IMG/VR virus record: IMGVR_UViG_3300038463_000227 | Span: 1-64,000 of that record | Reading direction: 5' to 3' (one strand) | Source of the DNA: a virus | DNA length: 64,000 nucleotides | In this document: positions 16,473 to 24,041 of the stretch, in pieces | Layout: the number at the start of each line of letters is the position of its first letter | Position numbering within the stretch: position 1 is the first letter of the stretch | Program-made: the position numbers and the translations under genes | Notes under the pieces: model-generated | Told to the model about the DNA's origin: nothing | Databases searched by the model: none | Seen by the model: the letters and a program-made list of their open reading frames with translations, nothing else

Positions 16473-16730
16473 TTATTTTGCTTCAATTATATTTGATACT
16501 CTGAAAGAGCGCCAGCCTTGTGCATTAACATCAAAAACACAAAGGGTTGTTTTAACTTCATTTGGATCATAGGCTTCTTCTACACCTGAATAATCCTTTG
16601 TTGGATGTTCATTTTTTGGAATCAATTCCAAATTTGTTGTACATTCCATTGTACGAACATCACCATTCATTTTTGTGAAGGTAACACTCATAACACGTTT
16701 GTTTAATTCTTTTTGTAAATCGCTGCTCAT
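16473..16730 (-). CDS. Unknown protein, possible SH3-like beta fold
   Basis: 85 residues; VTFTKMNGDVRTMECTT then CVFDVNAQGWRSFRVSNI resembles the small beta-barrel 'WYL-tail/SH3-like' proteins seen in T4-like phages, but I cannot assign it with confidence. Start ATG after AGGAGTATTAA. Confidence 0.6.
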   Translation of the reverse strand: MSSDLQKELNKRVMSVTFTKMNGDVRTMECTTNLELIPKNEHPTKDYSGVEEAYDPNEVKTTLCVFDVNAQGWRSFRVSNIIEAK

Positions 16731-16740
16731 TTAATACTCC

Positions 16741-17304
16741 TTAATGAAAATCATTCAATTTTTGAAAAACTTGATCAATCATCGCTTGCTGCTCATCATC
16801 AGAATACTCGCCATTGCCACTACGATGGGCATATGACCAACCACAAATCAAACCTATTAAGGTTTTTAATTTTTCATGATCCATTGTTACTTCAGCATTC
16901 ATTTGAATCTGATGCAACACTTTTTCATAAACTTCTAACTTTTCTAAACTGGAATATGTTTGAGATATTTTTTCCAACTTAGACAGTTTTGTTTTGTGAT
17001 CCGCTAAGGTTTTATTATAATACTTATCTGCAGCAGCTTGAGCTTGCTTTTTAGTATTAAAATGTTCCATCCAATAAACACTATTTTCTGCTCCACGTGA
17101 AACAATATAATGATTTAGAAGATCCATATCCGTCGCCTTTTTTGGAGGCTTCTTCTTTTTAGCTATTAAATCAACTGCCTTAATAGCTTTGAAAGTTCTA
17201 CAATCAAAAACCCATGCACCTTTGGCCGGTTCTTTTTTTGGAGGACAAGTGCAGCGACAATTACCACACTTATTACACATCATTTCAGAAGCATAGTGTC
17301 CCAT
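16741..17304 (-). CDS. Zinc-binding protein of unknown function
   Basis: 187 residues. N-terminal CNKCGNCRCTCPP offers five Cys for zinc. Basic segment KKKKPPKK follows, then a helical domain with coiled-coil character. Start ATG after AGGAGTAAAA. Confidence 0.65.
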   Translation of the reverse strand: MGHYASEMMCNKCGNCRCTCPPKKEPAKGAWVFDCRTFKAIKAVDLIAKKKKPPKKATDMDLLNHYIVSRGAENSVYWMEHFNTKKQAQAAADKYYNKTLADHKTKLSKLEKISQTYSSLEKLEVYEKVLHQIQMNAEVTMDHEKLKTLIGLICGWSYAHRSGNGEYSDDEQQAMIDQVFQKLNDFH

Positions 17305-17335
17305 TTTTACTCCTCATAAATAAAAGTTATACTTT

Positions 17336-17590
17336 TTAGATTACCGAAATTTTGCCATCTGGACACCGGACAACTGATTTTGCCGGAACGTCATTTGTTT
17401 TACCAATTTCAGGACAAACAGTTGGTACATAAACAATTGTTGGTTGAGTTTCTTGTGTTGGTTGATAATCACCAGTAGAATGTGATTTCTTACCTTGAAA
17501 AGCTGGTACTGCGATTGCTGCCAAGATACCCAGAATAGCAATAACAATCATTACTTCAATTAATGTAAAACCGTTTTTGATAACTTTCAT
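17336..17590 (-). CDS. Type IV pilin-like protein (prepilin motif)
   Basis: 84 residues. KNGFTLIEVMIVIAILGIL carries the class III prepilin signature: a short basic leader, Gly-1, Phe+1, Glu+5 and a hydrophobic N-terminal helix (residues 9-29). The remaining C-terminal part is only about 50 residues, with a pair of Cys (CPEIG, CPDG) able to form the pilin disulphide loop. Bacterial PilD would cleave it and the type IV pilus or type II secretion machine could incorporate it. Much shorter than true major pilins. Has its own -35/-10 promoter at 17616-17644. Confidence 0.75.
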   Translation of the reverse strand: MKVIKNGFTLIEVMIVIAILGILAAIAVPAFQGKKSHSTGDYQPTQETQPTIVYVPTVCPEIGKTNDVPAKSVVRCPDGKISVI

Positions 17591-17615
17591 AAAACCTCCT
17601 ATAGTTAGATTTTAC

Positions 17616-17644
17616 ATTATAACATGGTTAGGAAATAATGTACA
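17616..17644 (-). promoter_or_regulatory. Promoter TGTACA-17-TATAAT
   Basis: TGTACA, 17-nt spacer, TATAAT with the extended -10 context CATGT. Same -35/-10 spacing as the phage consensus but without the GTTACAATT box. Drives the pilin-like gene. Confidence 0.6.
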
Positions 17645-17673
17645 TTAGTGATCTTGAATTAGATCAAGTATCA

Positions 17674-17826
17674 CTATATCACTGTACCACCATAAGAATC
17701 AATAGTAATAATTTTAGAGTGCAACATAAGGATAACAAAAGATGGAGTACTTCCCTCTTGTATCAATGCTCCTTCAGAAAGGTATGCAGCGATTTTATGT
17801 CGCATTATCCGATTAACAATAACCAT
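17674..17826 (-). CDS. Small protein ending in tandem TAG-TGA
   Basis: 50 residues (MVIVNRIMRHKIAAYLSEGA...), beta-rich C-terminus. Starts through a TAATG overlap with the upstream gene. Stop is TAG immediately followed by TGA, a second example of a backed-up amber stop. Confidence 0.55.
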   Translation of the reverse strand: MVIVNRIMRHKIAAYLSEGALIQEGSTPSFVILMLHSKIITIDSYGGTVI

Positions 17827-18050
17827 TACTTAGTAATGAATGCTATTCGTAGACTTTTTAATTCTGGCTTAACTTGATGATAGGTTTTAAGTGCTTCTTT
17901 AGCTTCTTCATGAGAAAGAAGATTTGATTTGGCTAACTTTTTTCCTTGTAAAATAGCCCAGTACCCAATCGTCGGGGTTTTGTCTATTCTTGGAGATGTT
18001 TCAAGGGAGCGGACTGAAACCCGCTCTGCTAGGAGGTCATGTATTTTCAT
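17826..18050 (-). CDS. Small unknown protein
   Basis: 74 residues, starts MKIHDLLAERVSVRSLET. The MK-x-x-x-LLE opening recurs in other small genes of this genome (29019, 32796, 45895). No domain recognised. Confidence 0.65.
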   Translation of the reverse strand: MKIHDLLAERVSVRSLETSPRIDKTPTIGYWAILQGKKLAKSNLLSHEEAKEALKTYHQVKPELKSLRIAFITK

Positions 18051-18058
18051 ACATATAT

Positions 18059-18361
18059 TTATAGGAAAAGCGGCCGAGCTCTTCCATGATCAAGGTATTT
18101 TTGGAAATTTGATGGTAAATCTTTAACTAAATAGACCTGTTCATAATCAACAAAGTCATCAACTGCAACCATTCCCTCTTCTAATAACATCCATGCAACA
18201 GGTTCTTCTGCAGCTTGTTCTTTTAAAGCCACAAGGGCAGTCCCAATAAGATTACTTCTATCACAGGTCCCATCACTATTAGAACTGGATTCCCAATCAT
18301 CCACAGCAACTAAACCAGTTTTTAAAGCTTTTTCTATTAGATTAAATTTTTCTGCATTCAT
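18059..18361 (-). CDS. Unknown protein
   Basis: 100 residues starting MNAEKFNLIEKAL, chosen because this ATG overlaps the upstream TGA (ATGA). Acidic, with an internal near-repeat (LVAVDDW at 11 and MVAVDDF at 63). No family recognised. Confidence 0.65.
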   Translation of the reverse strand: MNAEKFNLIEKALKTGLVAVDDWESSSNSDGTCDRSNLIGTALVALKEQAAEEPVAWMLLEEGMVAVDDFVDYEQVYLVKDLPSNFQKYLDHGRARPLFL

Positions 18362-18837
18362 TTTGGTATAGGCATCCATTCAATTACATTATTAAAATCT
18401 ACCTGGAATTTATCATCATAACAAACCCATTCAGCTGGTTCATCATTAGTTTCACCTTCATAAGTTGGAGTACCATATTCACCTTTAAACCACCAGGCTT
18501 CAACAATTCCAGTATCAGTTTTAATCAATACCGGCTTGCCATCAAATGGGGCAACATTAGGTAAATCAAACTCATTTGAAAAAGATGGTAACTTTTTCCA
18601 TGATGTTGGTGTATCACAAACTGGAGATTCAAATAATTGATTTTGCCGTATTTTAAATGCAAATCTGACAAAATCAATATTGCTGAATCCATATTCTTCA
18701 TGTTCAATAAAGGCTTCTTCAGTTGGTGAAAACTGATTACCATTTTGATCAATAAAAGTTAAATCCCTTACATTTAAAGTATTGATGTGTCTACGCCATT
18801 CAGTATGGAATGTAAATTCATCATGAGTAATAATCAT
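18358..18837 (-). CDS. Unknown protein
   Basis: 159 residues, aromatic-rich. The C-terminal half (PFDGKPVLIKTDTGIVEAWW then EWVCYDDKF, ending EWMPIP) resembles the DUF551-like module found in many phage proteins; this is a family-level impression. ATGA overlaps at both ends. Confidence 0.65.
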   Translation of the reverse strand: MIITHDEFTFHTEWRRHINTLNVRDLTFIDQNGNQFSPTEEAFIEHEEYGFSNIDFVRFAFKIRQNQLFESPVCDTPTSWKKLPSFSNEFDLPNVAPFDGKPVLIKTDTGIVEAWWFKGEYGTPTYEGETNDEPAEWVCYDDKFQVDFNNVIEWMPIPK

Positions 18838-19304
18838 GATAAAGTAGTTAATACCGTATTAATTACAGTGGTTGCCAATTTACCATCATAAGTACCAGCA
18901 TGATTTTCCTTCAAGTATTTCTGAAGAATAGGCATAGTGCTTAATGGTTGGCTTTCAACATGGGCCTTAACAATAGCAATCAGGTCATCTTCGGAAAGTT
19001 GACGTGGTAGATAATTTTCAAGAACCATTCTTTCTGCTTTTAAACCAATCAATTGAAAATCCGGAAATGTTTTACCACCATTAAGATGGGCAAGAGTATC
19101 ATCAATATTCTTAATAAATTTTTTGACGATAGCAACAACTTCAGCATCGGTGGTTTCACGACTACCAGCATTCTTACCAACCATAACAGCTTCACCCAAA
19201 AGAGTAGTTAGCAGGTCAGCTTGTAATTTATTGGTTTCTGGATATTTAATAGCTGCTTTACGAGAAGCAAGTTGGTCAGCACGGATTTTTTCGATTAAAG
19301 ACAT
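18834..19304 (-). CDS. GatB/YqeY-like protein
   Basis: 156 residues. MSLIEKIRADQLASRK opening, then LKAERMVLENYLPRQLSEDDL and the long C-terminal helices match the YqeY family, which shares the tail domain of GatB, the amidotransferase subunit that corrects mischarged tRNA. Stand-alone YqeY proteins are thought to bind tRNA. Presence here fits the phage's heavy investment in translation. Confidence 0.75.
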   Translation of the reverse strand: MSLIEKIRADQLASRKAAIKYPETNKLQADLLTTLLGEAVMVGKNAGSRETTDAEVVAIVKKFIKNIDDTLAHLNGGKTFPDFQLIGLKAERMVLENYLPRQLSEDDLIAIVKAHVESQPLSTMPILQKYLKENHAGTYDGKLATTVINTVLTTLS

Positions 19305-19305
19305 A

Positions 19306-19476
19306 TTATTCCTTATGAGATTCTTTTAATTCTTTTTGTATTTCTTTCTTTGCTTCTTTGACCCGCTCACTCCATTTGGGATTGAACAGTGCACAGCAGC
19401 GACATGATAATAAGCAAGATAATTTTCCACGAAGTTTTGAATTAGCAGCGGCAGTTCCATGGTAAATACTTTTCAT
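19306..19476 (-). CDS. Small Cys-rich basic protein
   Basis: 56 residues. SCLLSCRCCALF gives four closely spaced Cys, followed by a Lys/Glu-rich helix. Start ATG after AGAGGTAGTA; the stop lies 1 nt before the YqeY-like gene's ribosome binding region. Proteins with this SKLRGKL...C.C pattern are seen in large phages, function unknown. Confidence 0.65.
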   Translation of the reverse strand: MKSIYHGTAAANSKLRGKLSCLLSCRCCALFNPKWSERVKEAKKEIQKELKESHKE

Positions 19477-19507
19477 TACTACCTCTAATTATATCATGTT
19501 ATCTAAA

Positions 19508-19535
19508 AAATAAATGCCCCGAAGGGCATTTATTT
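19508..19535 (-). terminator. Rho-independent terminator
   Basis: AAATAAATGCCC / GGGCATTTATTT hairpin with TTCG-type loop and a T run on the minus strand; ends the transcript of 19541-19777. Confidence 0.85.
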
Positions 19536-19540
19536 AAATC

Positions 19541-19777
19541 TTATTTCTTTGAAACGAACTTATAAAGTTCTTCAGCTTTTTTGGTGACTTCATCAAAAGT
19601 GTACATTTTTGGAACATACTGTTCCCACTTTTCCCAACCTACATGTTTTTCTGTAACTACTGTATCTTGTACTTTACGTGCAAATTCAAGATTAATTGCT
19701 GTTTGTTGATCAAGGTAATCTTTAGCAAGGGCTAAAAGATCAAAGCGAATTTCAAATGGGTTTTTACCTGTTGACAT
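19541..19777 (-). CDS. Small unknown protein
   Basis: 78 residues starting MSTGKNPFEIRFDLL after ACAGGAGTATTAAT. Helical, with a Trp/Tyr-rich centre (VGWEKWEQYVPKMY). Similar short helical proteins (PFEIRFDLLALA...) recur in T4-like phages as proteins of unknown function. Confidence 0.7.
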   Translation of the reverse strand: MSTGKNPFEIRFDLLALAKDYLDQQTAINLEFARKVQDTVVTEKHVGWEKWEQYVPKMYTFDEVTKKAEELYKFVSKK

Positions 19778-19841
19778 ATTAATACTCCTGTGTGTTTGTG
19801 TGGTCATCAATGAGCTCCTGCATCAAGGAACTATAAAACTT

Positions 19842-20216
19842 TTAAACTATCTTACAACGAATAATTGCATCTTCACTTAATTCATAAAGGGCGCACATTC
19901 TGTGGAAACCATCGGCAATTACAACCTTACCATGTACTGGATCACGAACTAATAATAGTGGTGAGAGTGGTTTGCCTGCTCTAATCTTTTCCAAATCTTT
20001 AACTACATGGGCATTACTAACGCCAGCCAGTGCCAAACCTGAAGCACGGAATACATCCTTGGCTTTAAATTCAACAATCTCATTAGTGTGTTTAAATTTA
20101 CTAATCAGTCCAAGTACTGCTTGGCGTTCATAAATTAAACTTAAATAAGATTCAGCTGCTGGATAATCATGTTCTTCAACTTCTTCAAGCCAGAGAAATT
20201 CTGTGTTATGTGACAT
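19842..20216 (-). CDS. ParB/sulfiredoxin-fold protein
   Basis: 124 residues. The C-terminal half KPLSPLLLVRDP then VIADGFHRMCALYE matches the ParB N-terminal/sulfiredoxin nucleotide-binding motif (G-x-H-R). In phages stand-alone copies act as DNA-binding or NTP-dependent regulators; specific role unknown. Confidence 0.75.
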   Translation of the reverse strand: MSHNTEFLWLEEVEEHDYPAAESYLSLIYERQAVLGLISKFKHTNEIVEFKAKDVFRASGLALAGVSNAHVVKDLEKIRAGKPLSPLLLVRDPVHGKVVIADGFHRMCALYELSEDAIIRCKIV

Positions 20217-20225
20217 GGTAATTCC

Positions 20226-20573
20226 TTAGGTGATTTTTACTGAATACTTACTACGCAAATTAATGAGAGTAATAATATCTTGTAAAAATTCATGAGTCAT
20301 TTTTAGTTGAACCATACCATCACCAAGTTCTTCAACCGGAATTGTAATTTCTCTTTTATTATCTGGTGGTTCAATTGTAATATCTGTGAATTTTACTGAA
20401 ATTATTTTCATGTTACTTGGCTCCGTCTCGTACAAATCTAATGCTGCTGCAAATTCTGTTTTCTTCTCATCTGACCATTCATAGAATTTTGGTTCTCTCA
20501 AACCTTCATTAATCATTCTACATGGACACATTGGATCATCACCTTGTGGTCCCATACATGCGCATAAACTCAT
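20226..20573 (-). CDS. Unknown protein with N-terminal Cys motifs
   Basis: 115 residues. MSLCACMGPQGDDPMCPCRM places four Cys in two pairs. C-terminal part alternates beta strands and one helix. TGA overlaps the next ATG. Confidence 0.65.
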   Translation of the reverse strand: MSLCACMGPQGDDPMCPCRMINEGLREPKFYEWSDEKKTEFAAALDLYETEPSNMKIISVKFTDITIEPPDNKREITIPVEELGDGMVQLKMTHEFLQDIITLINLRSKYSVKIT

Positions 20574-20773
20574 TTTGAATATCTTTCTTTGTGAATTTCT
20601 TTTATAATTTCCAGCATTCTGGCACCAACAATTTGAATAAATTCCGCTTCAGCTTCTTCTTTTTCAAGAACCACTATAAGATCATAAAGTGTATGTTCAG
20701 GCATGGCAATAGTAAGAACATCTAATGGCTGAAAAGTATCAGCAATATCTAATCTATACTCAAGCAGTTTCAT
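20570..20773 (-). CDS. Small acidic helical protein
   Basis: 67 residues. Start overlaps the upstream stop (TAATG type). No motif recognised. Confidence 0.6.
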   Translation of the reverse strand: MKLLEYRLDIADTFQPLDVLTIAMPEHTLYDLIVVLEKEEAEAEFIQIVGARMLEIIKEIHKERYSK

Positions 20774-21009
20774 TATTTATTATCTCTATTCTTTCCTAGA
20801 TGGTAACCATCACAGTGTAAGCATTTATAAGGATTGAAGTGTTTCTTGTATTTCTTCGACATTGAAATCGCACCTTTAACGGCCGTTTCCTTTGTGTTAT
20901 AATTTACTTTTGGATTTAGTGTTCTTTGATTGATGTGAGAGTTTACATGAAATAAACCCCAAGCATTACGGGTGATAAGGAAATTTTTGATAAATCTCTT
21001 GAGTGGCAT
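20773..21009 (-). CDS. Small protein with CxxC motif
   Basis: 78 residues starting MPLKRFIKNFLI, preferred over an ATG 39 nt upstream because AAGGATCAA precedes it. Basic; the C-terminus KCLHCDGYHLG looks like a half zinc finger, a pattern common in small phage proteins. Lies at the left edge of the RNA island. Confidence 0.6.
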   Translation of the reverse strand: MPLKRFIKNFLITRNAWGLFHVNSHINQRTLNPKVNYNTKETAVKGAISMSKKYKKHFNPYKCLHCDGYHLGKNRDNK

Positions 21010-21089
21010 TTGATCCTTGATGACAAGGATGATATTTCTAATCTTCATTATAACTTAAACTTTTTAAATGGTATTTACTACTGGATGGG

Positions 21090-21230
21090 TTTAATTGGTT
21101 GGTCCATATAGCGTGAGAGTCGAACCCACCTGGAGCCAAATACTATATAAAGGCGTCACCCGTTGCAACAGGATCTTCCCGATCGGCCGATCTGACCTGT
21201 ATGTCTCGCTAAAGACATACACCAACTAAA
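21090..21230 (-). ncRNA. Structured RNA with T-arm, AU-closed (element 1)
   Basis: TTTAATTGGT (21090) and ACCAACTAAA (21221) can pair with one mismatch and close the element. Inside, ATATAGT and GCTATAT form a 7-bp acceptor-like stem around a T arm GTGGG TTCGACT CTCAC, with no D or anticodon arm, and TGTATGTC/GACATACA forms an 8-bp hairpin. Not a complete tRNA. Confidence 0.5.
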
Positions 21231-21233
21231 TTT

Positions 21234-21324
21234 TGGCGGAGGACCAGGGAATCGAACCCTGCAGGCGGCTTACGCCACCTTACAGCTTAGCAGGCTGCTG
21301 TCTTTGCCACATGACTCGCCCTCC
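21234..21324 (-). tRNA. tRNA-Ser(GCT), copy 1
   Basis: Acceptor GGAGGGC/GTCCTCC, anticodon arm GCAGC CTGCTAA GCTGT, long variable arm GGTGGCGTAAGCCGCC, T arm CAGGG TTCGATT CCCTG, discriminator G and CCA. Confidence 0.9.
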
Positions 21325-21562
21325 ATATTCTGATAGGCATTCCACCTAAACGGAATATACAATACGCTTTAAACGCTTTTAAATATATTCTTAGATATTT
21401 CCTTAACCGCAACGCCGGCTCAGATTCATTTCAAGGATACCAGCCAGAGTACCTTTCGGTAACATCCTTCGTATTTATCTACCTCTATTGGGTGATCAGT
21501 CCCACGCTATTCTTTAAAATAAAGTCTTAGGTAACTAGGAAGTCCAACGCCCCTTTATTTTA
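21325..21562 (-). other. Gene-free stretch with hairpins
   Basis: No reading frame with a ribosome binding site. Hairpins visible: ATTCC/GGAAT at 21340, GTACC/GGTAAC near 21450 inside AAGGAT/ATCCTT arms. Probably transcribed as part of the RNA island; function unknown. Confidence 0.4.
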
Positions 21563-21838
21563 TTACACTTTTGGTTGAGCAGCTACTACTTCTGGTTGTG
21601 CTTCAACCACAGCAACTACTGGTGCAAGTTCAGCTTCTACTACTTTAGCAGCAGCTTCTACTTCTGCAATAACAGGAGTTGCCATCGGTACTTTTGCTTC
21701 CAATTTCTTTTTGAAGAAATTCCATAACATTATCCAGAATGGTGTAAACATTGCACCAAGAACAATACCCATGTAAAAATGGATATCAAACAAACCAGAT
21801 AATAACTGGTTAAAAATTGTTGATACGAGTGATGACAT
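21563..21838 (-). CDS. Membrane protein with Ala/Val/Glu/Pro-rich tail
   Basis: 91 residues. One or two hydrophobic segments (residues 8-20 and 22-40, FYMGIVLGAMFTPFWIMLW), a basic KKKLEAK junction, then a long Ala-Val-Glu-Pro tail. Topology like a small holin-type protein, but charge pattern alone does not prove it. Confidence 0.65.
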   Translation of the reverse strand: MSSLVSTIFNQLLSGLFDIHFYMGIVLGAMFTPFWIMLWNFFKKKLEAKVPMATPVIAEVEAAAKVVEAELAPVVAVVEAQPEVVAAQPKV

Positions 21839-22051
21839 AATAAGATCCTTAAAGAGTTAATTACCTATTATTTATCACTTTTACTTTAATATAAACTTTT
21901 TATTTTGTGGACGGATTCCCGATTCTCCACCGTCAATTGGCTGCTGAATGTCCACAATATCATTCGTTAGGGATTAAACTGATACCAGCAACAGAACTGC
22001 TAACTACATCCAATCATTTTTATTGATCGTTCTAGATCACAAAATAACCGT

Positions 22052-22144
22052 TTAACGCTTGTAAATGTCTTTAATTTCAGATACTAGCATTGTTATAACT
22101 TGTGCACCGAGTAAAATCATCGGTACTATTAATAATTGTTCCAT
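22052..22144 (-). CDS. 30-residue membrane peptide
   Basis: MEQLLIVPMILLGAQVITML followed by VSEIKDIYKR. ATG follows TAGGAAATAAA. One transmembrane helix with a short charged tail. One of several tiny membrane peptides in this genome. Confidence 0.55.
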   Translation of the reverse strand: MEQLLIVPMILLGAQVITMLVSEIKDIYKR

Positions 22145-22237
22145 TTTATTTCCTATTTTTTGTGTGTGTAAATTCTCGACAGGTGTTGTTTATCAAGTCT
22201 TTATCACTTGTTGGCAGAATCCTGCAACTGCACATTT

Positions 22238-22328
22238 TGGCGGAAGCGGTGGGATTCGAACCCACGTGCCCTTTTCAGAACGCACTCCTTAGCAGGGAGG
22301 CCAAATAAACCAGCTCTAGCACGCTTCC
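22238..22328 (-). tRNA. tRNA-Ser(GCT), copy 2
   Basis: Acceptor GGAAGCG/CGCTTCC, loop CTGCTAA (GCT), long variable arm, T arm GTGGG TTCGAAT CCCAC, G73, CCA. Sequence differs strongly from copy 1. Its 5' end overlaps the 3' end of the protein gene at 22316. Confidence 0.9.
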
Positions 22329-22834
22329 ATAACTTGATTCCAAAGTTCTTCTTCTCTTCCGAAGTACTCTGGATATAATTTTCGTAACTCGCTCTCAGGG
22401 AGTTTTGCAGGATTTCCACCAAGGACTTCTCGTCCATCAGTATCATTCCAAACCTCAATAATGAGGTCTCTTAGATCATTTACCGTTCCACCTTTTGGCT
22501 GGATTATGATGTCGCATCGACCTAAAATCCAATCAAAGTGCTTGCGGGAAAAATCTACCTCTTCCATTAGATCATGATCACGGGCTTGACCCATGGTAAC
22601 CATGATGATATGAGTTAGGAGCTGAGGATTTTCTTCTTTGAGTTTTTTCGCGTTAATGTACGCGCGAACTGTTTTGCCTAGCTTCTTAGCCGCGGCGAGA
22701 GCGCCTGCGACCTGTGCTTCGACTTGATCAGTTTGTAAGCAGTAGACTTGAAGTAAACCTGCTCTGACGTGTTCTCTATCTCCGACACCAAGTCGGCGAG
22801 ATACTTCCCAACCGTTTCTTTCAAGAGTAATCAT
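22316..22834 (-). CDS. Unknown 172-residue protein ending inside a tRNA
   Basis: Start ATG after AAGGGAAAC. Visibly richer in G+C than its neighbours (Ala-, Arg- and Gly-rich codons), suggesting later acquisition. Hydrophobic strand THIIMVTMGQARDHDLM and IIIQPKGG hint at a Rossmann-like fold, but no family is recognised. The last codons MEAC-TAG lie within the acceptor and first bases of tRNA-Ser copy 2, so gene and tRNA overlap by 13 nt. TAG is the stop. Confidence 0.7.
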   Translation of the reverse strand: MITLERNGWEVSRRLGVGDREHVRAGLLQVYCLQTDQVEAQVAGALAAAKKLGKTVRAYINAKKLKEENPQLLTHIIMVTMGQARDHDLMEEVDFSRKHFDWILGRCDIIIQPKGGTVNDLRDLIIEVWNDTDGREVLGGNPAKLPESELRKLYPEYFGREEELWNQVMEAC

Positions 22835-22847
22835 GTTTCCCTTTAAC

Positions 22848-22939
22848 TGGCGGAAGTGGTAGGATTTGAACCCACGGGCCGATTTCTCGACCTTCAGTTT
22901 TCAAGACTGACGCAATAAACCAGGCTCTGCCACACTTCC
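22848..22939 (-). tRNA. tRNA-Ser(TGA)
   Basis: Acceptor GGAAGTG/CACTTCC, anticodon arm TCAGT CTTGAAA ACTGA, long variable arm, T loop TTCAAAT, G73, CCA. Confidence 0.9.
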
Positions 22940-22949
22940 AAATTTGAAT

Positions 22950-23095
22950 TTTAAAATCCTCTAACAGTAACGACAGTACCTTAATGATACCGGAATTTTT
23001 CCTGTTCCTACGGCAATAGGCTGTGGGTTAGATGGTGTCCCTTGCCGGGGTAATACCATTATGTTATCCACTCTTTCTATTTAAAGGATTTTAAA
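22950..23095 (-). ncRNA. Structured RNA closed by 11-bp AU stem (element 2)
   Basis: TTTAAAATCCT at 22950 and AGGATTTTAAA at 23085 are perfect inverted repeats, extendable outward. No ORF, no T arm. Starts directly after tRNA-Ser(TGA). Confidence 0.55.
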
Positions 23096-23107
23096 GTTAA
23101 AACTTCC

Positions 23108-23239
23108 AAAAATTAATACACAACAAAAATGATATCGTAGATTTGTCCTCTGGGCCACCTGACGTACGGGAATCGAACCCGGTAGAGTTTTATTCAAAGT
23201 AAAGGATAAACAATATTCGACGGTAATGTATTAATTTTT
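23108..23239 (-). ncRNA. Structured RNA with T-like arm, 13-bp AU stem (element 3)
   Basis: AAAAATTAATACA (23108) and TGTATTAATTTTT (23227) are a perfect 13-bp inverted repeat. Inside is a T-arm-like hairpin CCGGG TTCGATT CCCGT but no matching 5' tRNA half. Confidence 0.6.
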
Positions 23240-23299
23240 AAAAGCTTTATTTAAAGCCATTAACTGCTTTTTACTTCATAATGGCTTTATTTAAAACCA

Positions 23300-23452
23300 T
23301 TATAACGAATTGTAAACTGCAGCTTTATATGCTGCTAATGCAATTTCACGAGTTATAAATCTTGATGGATTTTTAACTTCTACTGGAAATTTTTTATTAA
23401 ACCAAGCATCAAATTGAGCTTGTTGAATCAATGTTAAATCAAAATCATCCAT
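23300..23452 (-). CDS. Small unknown protein
   Basis: 50 residues starting MDDFDLTLIQQAQFDAWF, with TTGGAG upstream. The helical pattern (FDAWFNKKFP...AYKAAVYNS) resembles short phage helical proteins of unknown role. Confidence 0.65.
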   Translation of the reverse strand: MDDFDLTLIQQAQFDAWFNKKFPVEVKNPSRFITREIALAAYKAAVYNSL

Positions 23453-23524
23453 TATAAAACTCCAATATAATTTTCTATAATTCATTATACTACAGTTAAC
23501 AATTTTTGTACATCTATTTATAAA

Positions 23525-23641
23525 ATGATCAGGCCTTCCAAACCAGTCACCACCTGGTCGATATTGTGTGGTTGGATATCTCCACTAACTCAGTATATCT
23601 ACTGATGCACAATTCGATGACCGCCAACCTAGTCACTTCGG
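23525..23641 (-). ncRNA. Possible structured RNA
   Basis: GGTTGG/CCAACC arms (about 23570 and 23626) enclose a TCAGTA/TACTGA hairpin; a TCAC-TTCG-GTGA hairpin follows. No tRNA arms and no ORF. Evidence is base pairing only. Confidence 0.35.
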
Positions 23642-23644
23642 TGA

Positions 23645-23839
23645 TTATTTTATAGTTGGTTTACCAAAAATATATTCGGTGGCATTATGTCCATTAATCG
23701 GTCGAACATAAGAACCATCCTCATTAACTTTAGTAATCGATGGGAAAATCTCTTTCAAAAGTTTCTCATCGCAGACATTTCGCAATGACCTAATGTTCCA
23801 CCAGCGGAATAACATCTTATAACAAAACTTGGTACCCAT
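23645..23839 (-). CDS. Small unknown protein overlapping tRNA-Leu 3' end
   Basis: Up to 64 residues; the first ATG lies in the acceptor end of tRNA-Leu(CAA) and lacks a clear ribosome binding site, so the second ATG (MLFRWWNIRSL, at 23815) may be the real start. Central part VNEDGSYVRPINGHN looks folded. No family recognised. Confidence 0.5.
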   Translation of the reverse strand: MGTKFCYKMLFRWWNIRSLRNVCDEKLLKEIFPSITKVNEDGSYVRPINGHNATEYIFGKPTIK

Positions 23840-23910
23840 GGTCAGAGTCGAACTGACAGATATCCACTCCCTTTTGAGGAGAGCCGCTTTACCAAATTGC
23901 GTACATGGGC
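23830..23910 (-). tRNA. tRNA-Leu(CAA)
   Basis: Acceptor GCCCATG/CATGGGT, anticodon arm CTCTC CTCAAAA GGGAG, 9-nt variable region (short for class II), T arm GTCAG TTCGACT CTGAC, A73, CCA. Confidence 0.85.
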
Positions 23911-24041
23911 ATTGTTAGGGTGCGGGTGAAAATACAACTCATCATTATAAAAATCATCCCGCAGTTATTTATTTTAATACTTCCTCCCACAACTATAGTG
24001 TGCAGTGATACTCATATGACAAATAAACAAACTTTAAAAAT

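Noticed and set aside
17638-17877. Plus-strand 79-codon frame
   Set aside because: Opposes the promoter and a coupled minus-strand gene; no binding site.
21325-21562. RNase P RNA
   Set aside because: No conserved GAGGAAAGTCC-type core on either strand.
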